From positions 186,001-250,000 of the forward strand of contig NZ_QXDF01000002.1 in NCBI RefSeq assembly GCF_003550175.1: a stretch of 64,000 bases of DNA. The letters run 5' to 3'. The DNA comes from Dichotomicrobium thermohalophilum (GTDB lineage: Bacteria > Pseudomonadota > Alphaproteobacteria > Rhizobiales > Rhodomicrobiaceae). Made by a program: the position numbers and the translations under genes. Below, piece after piece: positions 1-8,341 of the stretch. The notes beneath the pieces are model-generated. The model had not been told where the DNA came from, did not search any database, and saw only the letters and a list, made by a program, of their open reading frames with translations. The stretch's first letter is position 1. Every line of letters starts with the position of its first letter.

Positions 1-1019
1 GCGTGCACCACACCGCCGATTATGTTTTCGGAATGCAGCAGGTATTCGTCCGGTGTCCATTCGGTATTTACGTGCGTCAGGGTTTTGCACAACCGGGCAA
101 ACCGCTTCTTCGCCTCGCGACGCGCTTCGGCCGCCGCTTCGAGCGTGACCGTTTCGAAGCGGATTTCGTCGCCCGGACGCAACCGGCCCAGCGCGGGCAG
201 ATCGCAGGAGATCACGGTGGCGATCTTCGGATAGCCGCCGGTCGTCTGGCGGTCGGCGAGCAGGATGATCGGCTGCGCATCGCCGGGCACCTGTATGGCG
301 CCGGGCGCGATGCCGTCCGAGACGATGTTGAACTGGTCGCGGTGGGACAGCGCCGGGCCTTCGAGCCGCATTCCCATGCGGTCCGTCGCGCGGCTGACGC
401 GGTACGTGCTCTCGCGCAGGGCGTCGATGGCCGAATGGGTGAAATAGTCGTCCTGAGGGCCCAGGATCACGCGAACTCTCTCGGGCCGCGGCAGACCCCC
501 CTGCGTCAGCATCCGCTCCGGCCGTGTCTCGACCTGACATCTGCGCAGGGGCAAGACATCGCCCGCGTCGAGCGCGCGGCCGAAATGCCCGCCGAAGCCG
601 CCGCGCGCATAGGTTGAGCGGCTGCTCAAGACTTCCGCTATGTCGAAGCCGCCTTCCACAGCAAGGTAGGCCGTGGCCGACTCGCCCGAAGCGGTCACCC
701 GAAAGCGGTCGCCGCGCTGAAGCCGCACGCTGTGAAAGCCCGGAACGGGCTGCGCCTGTCCTTCGACCTCGATAGTGCCGCTGCCGCCGGCCAGAGCGAT
801 GCGCACCGACTCCGAGCAGACTTCGAGCGTCGGCCCGAGATGCATGATTTCCAGCGCGGCCTCACCATGGGCGTTACCGACCAGCAGATTGGCGAGGCGC
901 AGGGCTTCCGTATCAAGCGCGCCCGAGACCGGCACGCCGAGGTGCTGAAAGCCAGTACGGCCAAGATCCTGAATGCTCGTGTGCATGCCGGGTGCAACGA
1001 CCCTGAGCGAAGCCGTCAT
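1..1019 (-). CDS. pxpC: 5-oxoprolinase subunit C (biotin-dependent carboxyltransferase family), 3' end cut by window
   Basis: The reverse strand encodes about 339 residues of the KipA/YbgK/PxpC family and runs off the left edge, probably missing only a few C-terminal residues because the family is about 310-340 aa. It opens with MTASLRVVAPGMHTSIQDLG, the typical N-terminus of this family, where QDLGR is conserved, and contains the conserved stretch GALDTEALRLANLLVGN. With PxpA and PxpB it forms the ATP-dependent 5-oxoprolinase that opens pyroglutamate to glutamate. The ATG at 1019-1017 overlaps the pxpB TGA (ATGA), and AAAGG lies 8 nt upstream, so the pair is translationally coupled. The ring-opening role is known for the family. 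Whether this copy acts on 5-oxoproline or on another lactam is not visible. Confidence 0.9.
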   Translation of the reverse strand, partial: MTASLRVVAPGMHTSIQDLGRTGFQHLGVPVSGALDTEALRLANLLVGNAHGEAALEIMHLGPTLEVCSESVRIALAGGSGTIEVEGQAQPVPGFHSVRLQRGDRFRVTASGESATAYLAVEGGFDIAEVLSSRSTYARGGFGGHFGRALDAGDVLPLRRCQVETRPERMLTQGGLPRPERVRVILGPQDDYFTHSAIDALRESTYRVSRATDRMGMRLEGPALSHRDQFNIVSDGIAPGAIQVPGDAQPIILLADRQTTGGYPKIATVISCDLPALGRLRPGDEIRFETVTLEAAAEARREAKKRFARLCKTLTHVNTEWTPDEYLLHSENIIGGVVH

Positions 1020-1741
1020 GCCGTAACCTTTTCCGGCGTCAACGCGTACTCCCCCGCCGCGACCTGTGCGGTGATGCGCTCGAACACGTCGCGGGAAACC
1101 GGTTCGAAGATGACCTTGTCACCTGGGCTTAGAAGCGCGGGCGATGGGTCGGCGACGTCGAAGAAGCGGATGGGCGTGCGTCCCAGGATATGCCATCCGC
1201 CCGGACTCTCCAGCGTGTAGACGGCGGTCATGCTGGTGGCAATCGCGATGGAGCCTTTCGGCACGCGCGTGCGCGGCGTCTCCAGCCTTGGCAGCGCGAT
1301 GGCGTCGGGGACATTGCCCATGTAGGGAAAGCCGGGAAGAAAGCCCATCATGTAAACGATATACGCGCGGGAAGCGTGGCATTCGACCACCTGATCCGTG
1401 GTCAGGCCCGCCTTTTCGCCGACGGCCAGCAGATCGGGACCGAATTCGGCGTCATAGCAGCCGGGAATGCGCCAGAGCAGGGTATGCGCGTCTTCGGCCT
1501 CCACCTCCTCGGCCATCAGACAGAGCTGCTCACCCAGCGCATCGAAGCTGACGGTGTCGGGATCGTAATGAACCGCCAAGGACCGGAAAGTCGGCACGGT
1601 CTCTATGACACCGGCCGGCGGATCGCGCCGCAGACGGCGTTCGAGCGCGTTGACGCGCCGGCTGATGCGCCAGTCGATCGCGTCGCCGAATTCCAGGACA
1701 AGGACGGTATCGCCGCTTGCCAGAAGGCGGGGTTCGGTCAT
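1016..1741 (-). CDS. pxpB: 5-oxoprolinase subunit B (PxpB/KipI family)
   Basis: This 241-aa protein has the KipI/YbgJ family signature GFLPGFPYMG in its middle third, followed by the usual LPRLETPRTRVPKGS region. PxpB pairs with PxpC as the kinase/hydrolase part of 5-oxoprolinase. The start at 1741 (MTEPRLLAS) is chosen over an upstream in-frame ATG at 1774 because AGAGGAGAGC lies directly in front of it. It is the first gene of the leftward pxpBC unit and is divergent from pxpA across a 161-bp AT-rich region with an inverted repeat at 1803-1816, so the three subunits are probably co-regulated from one divergent promoter. Confidence 0.9.
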   Translation of the reverse strand: MTEPRLLASGDTVLVLEFGDAIDWRISRRVNALERRLRRDPPAGVIETVPTFRSLAVHYDPDTVSFDALGEQLCLMAEEVEAEDAHTLLWRIPGCYDAEFGPDLLAVGEKAGLTTDQVVECHASRAYIVYMMGFLPGFPYMGNVPDAIALPRLETPRTRVPKGSIAIATSMTAVYTLESPGGWHILGRTPIRFFDVADPSPALLSPGDKVIFEPVSRDVFERITAQVAAGEYALTPEKVTA

Positions 1742-1802
1742 GCTCTCCTCTTGTGAGTCAGAAACGCGCTTCACGCGGCGCCCAATTTAGCTTATATGGT
1801 TA

Positions 1803-1816
1803 TACTATAAATAGTA
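1803..1816. promoter_or_regulatory. Inverted repeat TACTA-N4-TAGTA in the pxpB/pxpA divergent promoter
   Basis: TACTATAAATAGTA is a near-perfect palindrome in an AT-rich stretch between the divergent pxpB and pxpA starts. The same arms and spacer length recur at 12675-12688 upstream of the PLP enzyme/CoA-transferase set. Size and symmetry fit a dimeric repressor or activator site, for example of a GntR-type protein. The regulator is not identified. Confidence 0.5.
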
Positions 1817-1902
1817 ACACATGTCTGGCGCCCCGGTTTTGGCTCAGGCGCCGTGCTCGCGCGGTCGTCGCCCGGCAACAGGAGCAATCGAGAAGCTGCG
1901 AT

Positions 1903-2682
1903 ATGGTCCAGAAGATAAATCTCAACGCCGATATTGGGGAAGGCCATGGTGCCTATGACATAGGCGACGACGCCGCCCTGCTGAAGATCATCAAGTCCGC
2001 CAACGTGGCCTGCGGCTTCCACGCAGGCGACCCGAAGACCATGCACCGCCTGGTGACGGAGTCTCGCCAGCTCGGTGTCAGTGTCGGCGCGCATCCGGGG
2101 TTCAACGACCTGTGGGGGTTTGGCCGTCGCCGGATTCACATGGAGCCGAAGGATCTCGAATACATGGTCGCGTACCAGATCGGCGCGCTCAAGGCGATGG
2201 CCTGCTATGCCGGCGTTCCCGTTACGCACGTCAAGCCGCACGGCGCGCTGAACAACATGGCTGCCGAGGATGAGGACCTGGCGATGGCCATAGGCCGCGC
2301 CATCAAGACCGTCGACCCGGATTTGATCTATGTCGCGCTGGCCGGCAGCGAGATGCAGCGCGCCGCGGAGCGCCTCGGCCTGCCGCTCGCGCGTGAAGGC
2401 TTCGCCGACCGCCTCTACGACGACAATGCCAATCTGGCCTCGCGGATGCTGCCCAATACCGTGATCAAGGACCCCGCGCAGGCGAGCGCGCAGGTCGTGC
2501 GTATGGTGACCGAAGGTGAAGTGGTTTCGATGAGCGGTAAGACGGTCAAGGTCGAGGTCGACACCATCTGCGTGCATGGCGATGAGCCGACGGCGGTTCA
2601 TGTCGCCGGCAAGGTCCGGGAAGGGCTGGAGGCGGCCGGCGTCGAAATCGTGCCGCTTATCGACATGGACCTCCCGTACTGA
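1903..2682 (+). CDS. pxpA: 5-oxoprolinase subunit A (LamB/YcsF family)
   Basis: This 259-aa protein begins MVQKINLNADIGEG and carries the YcsF hallmarks NADIGEG near the N-terminus and SANVACGFHAGDP near residue 40, with further conserved HPGF and HVKPHGALNN segments. The length matches the family (about 250 aa). It is the PxpA subunit that completes 5-oxoprolinase with divergent pxpB and pxpC. The ATG at 1903 is preceded by a weak AGGAGC about 20 nt upstream. Unusually, pxpA is separated from pxpBC and heads the F420 biosynthesis operon, with npdG starting 58 bp downstream. Family members are also named for lactam utilisation, so a different cyclic amide substrate is possible. Confidence 0.92.
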   Translation: MVQKINLNADIGEGHGAYDIGDDAALLKIIKSANVACGFHAGDPKTMHRLVTESRQLGVSVGAHPGFNDLWGFGRRRIHMEPKDLEYMVAYQIGALKAMACYAGVPVTHVKPHGALNNMAAEDEDLAMAIGRAIKTVDPDLIYVALAGSEMQRAAERLGLPLAREGFADRLYDDNANLASRMLPNTVIKDPAQASAQVVRMVTEGEVVSMSGKTVKVEVDTICVHGDEPTAVHVAGKVREGLEAAGVEIVPLIDMDLPY

Positions 2683-2740
2683 TCGGGGCGGGACAGAAGG
2701 CAGCCGGTCGGCCGGCCAATCATGAAAGACAGGAACGCAA

Positions 2741-3406
2741 ATGAGTGAAAGCAGACCAAGGGTCGGCGTGATCGGCGGCACCGGCGCGCTGGGTTCGGCA
2801 CTGGCGCGGCGCTGGGCGATGGCGGGGTATCATATCATTATCGGCTCTCGCGCAGCAGAACGGGCCGAGACCGCGGCGGCGGAAATGGCACTGCCCGAAG
2901 ACGCGCCGCGGCCCGCCGGTATGGACAACGCATCGGCCGCTGGCGCTGCCGATCTCGTCGTGGTGACGGTGCCCTTCGTCAGCCAGGAGCAGATGCTTGA
3001 GGACATCAAGGCTGCATCGGCGGGCAAGATCGTGGTTGATACGACCGTCCCGCTCGTGCCGCCCAAGGTTATGCGCGTCCAGTTGCCGCCCGAAGGCTCG
3101 GCCGCCGCGCGCGCCCGGCGCATTCTGGGCGATGGCGCGCGCCTCGTGAGCGCCTTTCACAATGTCGCCGCGCACAAGCTCCAGCGCGACGCGCCGGTGG
3201 ACTGCGACGTTCTTGTGTTCGGTGAGCCGGACGATCGCGGGCCTGTCGTGGAACTCGCCGAGGCGGCGGGCCTGCGCGGTATTCACGCCGGGCCGCTCGA
3301 CAACGCCGTGGCGGCGGAAGCCCTGACCTCGATTCTCATCGGTATCAACAAGCGCTACAAGGTCGACGGGGCGGGCATCCAAATAACCGGCATCGCGGCG
3401 GAGTGA
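2741..3406 (+). CDS. npdG: NADPH-dependent F420 reductase (F420H2:NADP+ oxidoreductase family)
   Basis: This 221-aa protein has an N-terminal Rossmann motif, VGVIGGTGALGSALARRW at residues 8-25, followed by IIIGSRAAERA, typical of F420:NADP oxidoreductases. The later SAFHNVAAHKL segment is also typical of the family. It transfers hydride between NADPH and F420 in the cytoplasm and so supplies F420H2. The start is supported by AGGAACGCAA before the ATG. It lies in the same direction between pxpA and cofE (28 bp to cofE), which strengthens the F420 assignment over a generic NADP oxidoreductase. Confidence 0.9.
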   Translation: MSESRPRVGVIGGTGALGSALARRWAMAGYHIIIGSRAAERAETAAAEMALPEDAPRPAGMDNASAAGAADLVVVTVPFVSQEQMLEDIKAASAGKIVVDTTVPLVPPKVMRVQLPPEGSAAARARRILGDGARLVSAFHNVAAHKLQRDAPVDCDVLVFGEPDDRGPVVELAEAAGLRGIHAGPLDNAVAAEALTSILIGINKRYKVDGAGIQITGIAAE

Positions 3407-3434
3407 CGCTGCAAGGGTGATGTGAGAGACGGAC

Positions 3435-4196
3435 ATGGTCCCGCAAAAGGTGACGATCGCCGCGCTTGAGGGCATCCCCCTGATCGCCGAAGGCGACGAT
3501 CTTGCGGGCCATATCTGCGTGGGAATGGACCGTGCCGGCTTTGAAGCAAAAGCTAGCGATGTCCTCGTCGTCGCCCAGAAAGTGGTCTCCAAGACCGAGG
3601 GCCGCTTTCTGCGGCTCGACAGCCTGACGCCGGGACCGCGCGCGTATGAGCTGGCGGCCGCGACGGGCAAGGACCCGCGTTTCGTCGAGGCGGTGCTCGC
3701 GGAATCCGTCGAGGTCGTGCGTTACCGGCCGGGCGTGATCGTCGTCGAAACGCATCATGGGATCGTCATGGCGAATGCGGGCATCGACCGCTCCAATGTG
3801 GATGCCGATCTCGTGCTGTTGCTTCCGCGCGATCCCGACGCCTCCGCCGAGGCCCTGCGCACGCGCCTTCTGGAGCGGTATGGTGAGTCCCCTGCCGTTG
3901 TCATCTCCGACAGCGTCGGCCGCGCCTGGCGCAACGGGACGGTCGGGCTCGCGATTGGCGCGGCGGGCCTGCCCGCGCTCCTGGACCGGCGTGGGGCGCG
4001 CGACCTTTACGGCCGTCCGCTGGAAGTCACGATGCTCGGCTATGCTGACTCCATCGCCTCCGCGGCTGGCCTCGTGATGGGCGAAGGGGCCGAAGGCTGT
4101 CCGGCGGTGCTCGTGAGCGGGCTGGACTGGCCGCGCGACACATCGCTTCCCGCCAGCGCCCTCATCCGACCGAAGCAGGAGGATATGTTCCGTTGA
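3435..4196 (+). CDS. cofE: Coenzyme F420-0:L-glutamate ligase
   Basis: This 253-aa protein matches the single-domain CofE family. It has an N-terminal region ALEGIPLIAEGDDL, the conserved DVLVVAQKVVSKTEGR, and an internal SDSVGRAWRNGTVGLAIG block. CofE adds gamma-linked glutamates to F420-0 using GTP. Mycobacterial FbiB is longer because it carries a C-terminal FMN reductase domain. That domain is absent here, since the protein stops at the end of the ligase part. The start ATG at 3435 follows GAGAGACGGAC. The stop overlaps the cofD TTG start (TTGA), and AGGAGG for cofD lies inside the cofE 3' end. Confidence 0.93.
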   Translation: MVPQKVTIAALEGIPLIAEGDDLAGHICVGMDRAGFEAKASDVLVVAQKVVSKTEGRFLRLDSLTPGPRAYELAAATGKDPRFVEAVLAESVEVVRYRPGVIVVETHHGIVMANAGIDRSNVDADLVLLLPRDPDASAEALRTRLLERYGESPAVVISDSVGRAWRNGTVGLAIGAAGLPALLDRRGARDLYGRPLEVTMLGYADSIASAAGLVMGEGAEGCPAVLVSGLDWPRDTSLPASALIRPKQEDMFR

Positions 4197-5203
4197 GCGG
4201 GCCAGACCACACAGACACGCCATCGGGCAGCTACGTCGCCCTTTGCGGCGGCGTTGGCGGGGCCAAGCTCGCCTATGGCCTGGCGCAGGTGCTGTCGCCC
4301 GGACGGCTCACGATCGTGGTCAACACCGGCGACGATTTCGAGCATCTCGGCCTGCACATCTCCCCGGATATCGACACCGTCATCTACACGCTTTCGGGTC
4401 TCGCCAATCCGGAAACGGGCTGGGGCCGTGCGGGGGAGACATGGACCTTCATGCGCGTGCTGTCGGACTTGGGCGAGCCGGACTGGTTCCAGCTCGGTGA
4501 TGGCGACCTCGCCATGCATGTCGCGCGCACCCATCGCCTGAGGGCGGGGGAGTCACTGTCCGAAGTCTGCGCGCATGTCTGTCAGCGCCTCGGTATCGAC
4601 CATGCCGTGGTGCCCATGAGCGATGATCCGGTCCGCACCATGGTGAGCACCGACGAGGGCCGGCTTGCCTTCCAGGACTATTTCGTTCGCCGCAAGAGCG
4701 GGCCTGCCGTCTCCGAAATCACCTTCGAAGGTGCCCACGTCGCACAGCCGGCGCCCGGGGTGCTTGCGGCATTGGCGCATGATGATCTGGCCGGCATCAT
4801 CGTCTGCCCATCCAATCCGTATCTCAGCGTCGATCCCCTTCTGGCCATTCCGGGGCTTCGCGCCGCCCTCGAAGCCCGCAGGGTTCCTCTCGTTGCCGTC
4901 AGCCCGATCGTGGGCGGCGCGGCGATCAAGGGACCCACGGCCAAGATCATGAGGGAACTTGGTGTGGCCCCGAGCGTCGGGAGCGTGGCCGAGCACTACG
5001 GTGCGTTGCTCGACGGCATGGTGGCCGATGATGCGGACGCGCAGGCGCTGAAGGATGCGCCGCTCGCGGTCCCGACCTGGACGACGGGATCGGTCATGAC
5101 CAGCGAGCGTGACAGGATCGAGCTGGCGCGCTTCGTCATCGGGTGCTGCCACCAACTCGCTCGCGCGGCCAACGCGGATCGGCACGCTGGAGGTGCGGTA
5201 TGA
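4193..5203 (+). CDS. cofD: 2-phospho-L-lactate transferase (LPPG:Fo transferase)
   Basis: This 336-aa protein has the CofD/FbiA signature LCGGVGGAKLAYGLAQ near residue 20 and VNTGDDFEHLGLHISPD some 25 residues later, plus a C-terminal SPIVGGAAIKGPTAK segment. It joins the activated phospho-acid made by CofC to the deazaflavin Fo, giving F420-0 or its dehydro or 3-phosphoglycerate analogue. The start is a TTG at 4193. It overlaps the cofE stop by 4 nt and has a strong AGGAGG 10 nt upstream. The stop overlaps the cofC ATG (ATGA). Confidence 0.93.
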   Translation: MSGPDHTDTPSGSYVALCGGVGGAKLAYGLAQVLSPGRLTIVVNTGDDFEHLGLHISPDIDTVIYTLSGLANPETGWGRAGETWTFMRVLSDLGEPDWFQLGDGDLAMHVARTHRLRAGESLSEVCAHVCQRLGIDHAVVPMSDDPVRTMVSTDEGRLAFQDYFVRRKSGPAVSEITFEGAHVAQPAPGVLAALAHDDLAGIIVCPSNPYLSVDPLLAIPGLRAALEARRVPLVAVSPIVGGAAIKGPTAKIMRELGVAPSVGSVAEHYGALLDGMVADDADAQALKDAPLAVPTWTTGSVMTSERDRIELARFVIGCCHQLARAANADRHAGGAV

Positions 5204-5940
5204 CCGTCGCCATCCTTCCGATGTCCAGTTTGCAACGCGCGAAGTCGCGCCTCGCCGATGTGCTGCCCGACGAGACACGACAACGGCTGGTGGTCACCAT
5301 GTTCGAGGATGTCCTCGCAGCGTTGCGAGCCTGTCAGGCCGTGTCATCCACGCTGGTCGTGACGCCGGATGAAACGATTTCCGAACTGGCAGAGGCGCGG
5401 GGCGTCAGTGTCATCCGCGAACGAGCCATGCGCGGCCTCAACCCGGCCATTGCGCGCGCCTGCGTCCGCGTGCGGCGAGGTGGCGCCCAGCGGCTCCTGA
5501 TTGTGCCGGGCGACATCCCGCTGGCGAGCGCGGATGAATTCTCGACAGTGCTGCAAGCTCTGGACGCCGGGCACGACATCGCGGTGGTTCCGGCGCATGA
5601 CGGGCTCGGTACCAATGCGCTGGCGATGGCGGCAGGCGTGGATTTTGCGCCGCTGTTCGGCATGTGCAGTCATGCCCGGCATCTCGCCCAGGCGAAGGCG
5701 CGCGGCCTGACGGCGTGCAGCTTGCGGTTGACCGGGATCGGCCGGGATATCGATCTCCCAACGGATCTCCACGAACTCGCGGTCCGCGATTGCGCGGGGC
5801 GCTACGATTTCCTGCGCGATTCTGGGCGCGTTCCCCGCGGGAGGCTGGGTTCTGTGAATTTCGGCGGCGAAACGGCCCGGCTGCGTGGGGCTTCCTCTAC
5901 GACGTATCAATTTCAGGCCGACAGCGAGGAAACGCTATGA
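5200..5940 (+). CDS. cofC: 2-phospho-L-lactate (or related) guanylyltransferase
   Basis: This 246-aa protein begins MTVAILPMSSLQRAKSRLA, the CofC/FbiD nucleotidyltransferase pattern with the KSRL motif. It carries VPGDIPL (metal-binding Asp), GLGTNAL and a late DIDLPTDLHEL. It activates a phosphorylated three-carbon acid with GTP for CofD. The known substrates in different lineages are 2-phospholactate, PEP or 3-phosphoglycerate, and the sequence does not settle which. The start ATG at 5200 overlaps the cofD TGA, with GGAGG about 9 nt upstream. The C-terminus has a tail of about 35 residues after the conserved core. The stop overlaps the cofG ATG. Confidence 0.9.
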   Translation: MTVAILPMSSLQRAKSRLADVLPDETRQRLVVTMFEDVLAALRACQAVSSTLVVTPDETISELAEARGVSVIRERAMRGLNPAIARACVRVRRGGAQRLLIVPGDIPLASADEFSTVLQALDAGHDIAVVPAHDGLGTNALAMAAGVDFAPLFGMCSHARHLAQAKARGLTACSLRLTGIGRDIDLPTDLHELAVRDCAGRYDFLRDSGRVPRGRLGSVNFGGETARLRGASSTTYQFQADSEETL

Positions 5941-6902
5941 TGACGCGATCGGCAGAGCAGAGCTTGGCTCTTGCGCGCAACGGTGAGCGGCTGAGCGATG
6001 CGGAGGCGCTTGCCCTTCTTGATATCGCGACGCCCCAGGCACTCAGCGAGGCGGCCGAAGCGCTCTGCCTTGCAGGGCACGGCCACGCGATCACCTATTC
6101 CAAAAAGGTGTTCATCCCGCTCACGAAGCTCTGCCGGGACGTCTGCCATTACTGCACCTTCGCCCACCCGCCGCGCGACGGCACGCCCGCTTTCCTCAGC
6201 GAGGACGAAGTGCTGGAGATCGCGCGCGCCGGGGCGGACGCGGGCTGCAACGAAGCGCTGTTCACGCTGGGGGACAAGCCGGAACTGCGCTATCGCGCCG
6301 CGCGCGAGGCGCTCGACGCGATGGGCTTTGCCACGACGCTCGATTATCTCGAACAGGCCGCGCGCCGCGTGATCGAGGAGACGGGGCTGCTGCCGCATCT
6401 CAATCCCGGACTGATGGACGAGGACACCATGCGGCGGCTGCGCCGGGTCTCGGTGTCACAGGGCATCATGCTGGAATCTGCTTCCGAGCGGCTCTGCGAG
6501 CCGGGCGGTCCGCATTACGGTTCGCCCGACAAGGCGCCGAAGGCGCGGCTTGAGACGATCGCGGCCGCAGGACGCGCCGGCGTGCCGTTCACCACCGGCA
6601 TCCTGATCGGCATCGGCGAGACACGGCGCGAGCGCATCGAGACGCTGCTGGCGATTCGCGCGCTGCATGAGCAGTACGGCCATATCCAGGAAGTGATCGT
6701 CCAGAACTTCCGCGCCAAGCCCGGGACGCGGATGAGCGCCGCGGCGGAACCCGCGCTGGATGAGCAGGTCTGGACCATCGCGGTCGCGCGGCTGATGTTC
6801 GGGCCGCAGATGAATATCCAGTCACCGCCGAACCTGCGCCCAGAAGGTCTCGCACCGCTCGTGCGCGCTGGGCTGAACGATTGGGGGGTGTCTCGCCCGT
6901 GA
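5937..6902 (+). CDS. cofG: 7,8-didemethyl-8-hydroxy-5-deazariboflavin synthase subunit CofG
   Basis: This 321-aa radical SAM protein binds a 4Fe-4S cluster through C66, C70 and C73 in KLCRDVCHYCTF. HAITYSKKVFIPLT just before this is typical of CofG and the N-terminal half of FbiC. It works with CofH to make the deazaflavin chromophore Fo. Two adjacent ATGs (5937 and 5940) overlap the cofC stop, and either could be used. The end overlaps the cofH start as GTGA. CofG and CofH are separate here, unlike the actinobacterial FbiC fusion, but kept adjacent and in order. Confidence 0.94.
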   Translation: MMTRSAEQSLALARNGERLSDAEALALLDIATPQALSEAAEALCLAGHGHAITYSKKVFIPLTKLCRDVCHYCTFAHPPRDGTPAFLSEDEVLEIARAGADAGCNEALFTLGDKPELRYRAAREALDAMGFATTLDYLEQAARRVIEETGLLPHLNPGLMDEDTMRRLRRVSVSQGIMLESASERLCEPGGPHYGSPDKAPKARLETIAAAGRAGVPFTTGILIGIGETRRERIETLLAIRALHEQYGHIQEVIVQNFRAKPGTRMSAAAEPALDEQVWTIAVARLMFGPQMNIQSPPNLRPEGLAPLVRAGLNDWGVSRP

Positions 6903-8341
6903 CGCCCGATCACGTAAACCCGGAAGCGCCGTGGCCCCATCTCGACCGGCTGGCGGAGGCGACCCGCGAAACCGGGCGCACGCTCACCGAGCGGCTGCCC
7001 ATCTATCGCGAATATGCTGCCGACCCCGAGCGCTGGATTGCCCCCGAAATGCGATCACAAACGCTGCGTATGTGCGGGACGGACCTCAATGCGCGCGAAG
7101 ATGACTGGTACGCGGGGGCCAGCGACGCCGCACCGCGATGGGCGACGGCGGCGCTGTCGCGCGCGGGCAGGGCGACGCCAGTGTCGCCGGACATCGCGCG
7201 CGCCCTCAGCCGCGCCGAGGGCGGCGAAAGCCTCACGCGCGAGGAGGTCGCCGGGCTGTTCGATGCCCGCGGCGATGACTTCGCTGCCGTCTGCGAGGCC
7301 GCCGACCGCCTGCGCGCTGAACAGTCCGGCGACGCCGTCACCTACGTCGTCAACCGCAACATCAACTACACCAACATTTGCACCTATGGCTGCGGCTTCT
7401 GCGCGTTTTCCAAGGGACGCCTGAGCCAGCAGCACCGTGACAAGCCGTATGACCTGCCGCTTGACGAGATCGCGGGGCGGGCGCGAGAAGCCTGGCAGCG
7501 CGGTGCAACGGAGGTCTGCCTGCAAGGCGGTATTCGCCCCGGCTATACCGGCGAAACCTATCTGGCGATCCTCGATGCGGTGAAGACGGCGGTGCCGGAC
7601 ATTCACGTCCACGCATTTTCCCCGCTTGAGGTCTGGCACGGCGCAACCTCGCTCGGCCTGCCGCTGAGCGACTACCTGCGCCGCCTGAAGGATGGGGGGC
7701 TCGCCAGCCTGCCGGGCACGGCGGCGGAGGTGCTCGATGACGAGGTGCGCGACATTCTCTGCGCGGACAAGATCAACACGGCGCAGTGGTTGGAGGTCAT
7801 GCGAACAGCCCACGAGGTAGGGCTGAAAAGCACGTCCACGATCATGTTCGGGCACGTCGATTCCTACGTCCACTGGGCCAATCACCTGCTGCGTCTTCGC
7901 GATCTGCAGGCGCGCACGGGCGGCTTCACGGAGTTCGTGCCGCTGGCCTTCGTCCACATGGAAGCGCCGATCTATCTGCGCGGACAGGCGCGGCCCGGCC
8001 CGACCTTCCGCGAGGCCGTGCTGATGCACGCGGTCGCCCGGCTGGTCCTCTCGCCAGGTATCGCGAATATCCAGGCGTCCTGGGTGAAGATGGGCCGGCA
8101 GGGCGCGGCGCTGTGTCTCGATGCGGGTGCCAACGACTTCGGGGGCGTGCTGATGAACGAGTCGATCACGCGTGCAGCGGGCGCCAGCCATGGACAGGAA
8201 CTGCGCGCCGCCGATATCGAAACCCTGATCCGCGCAAGCGGGCGGATTCCGCATCAGCGGCGCACCGACTATTCGCTGGTCAATACCGATCCGCGGGACC
8301 GCGGACCGGCGCAGGCGCGCTTCACGACAGCCGCGGAATGA
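6899..8341 (+). CDS. cofH: 5-amino-6-(D-ribitylamino)uracil--L-tyrosine 4-hydroxyphenyl transferase CofH
   Basis: This 480-aa radical SAM protein has C161, C165 and C168 in TNICTYGCGFCAFSKG, preceded by TYVVNRNINYTN, the CofH signature. It couples tyrosine to 5-amino-6-ribitylaminouracil, and CofG closes the ring. The protein is about 100 residues longer at the N-terminus than stand-alone archaeal CofH (about 370 aa). The extra part (ERLPIYREYAADPERW onward) resembles the linker between the CofG and CofH halves of FbiC. The chosen GTG at 6899 overlaps the cofG TGA. An in-frame TTG at 6881 is an alternative. The last 20 bp overlap the 3' end of the convergent LLM gene. Confidence 0.94.
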   Translation: MTPDHVNPEAPWPHLDRLAEATRETGRTLTERLPIYREYAADPERWIAPEMRSQTLRMCGTDLNAREDDWYAGASDAAPRWATAALSRAGRATPVSPDIARALSRAEGGESLTREEVAGLFDARGDDFAAVCEAADRLRAEQSGDAVTYVVNRNINYTNICTYGCGFCAFSKGRLSQQHRDKPYDLPLDEIAGRAREAWQRGATEVCLQGGIRPGYTGETYLAILDAVKTAVPDIHVHAFSPLEVWHGATSLGLPLSDYLRRLKDGGLASLPGTAAEVLDDEVRDILCADKINTAQWLEVMRTAHEVGLKSTSTIMFGHVDSYVHWANHLLRLRDLQARTGGFTEFVPLAFVHMEAPIYLRGQARPGPTFREAVLMHAVARLVLSPGIANIQASWVKMGRQGAALCLDAGANDFGGVLMNESITRAAGASHGQELRAADIETLIRASGRIPHQRRTDYSLVNTDPRDRGPAQARFTTAAE

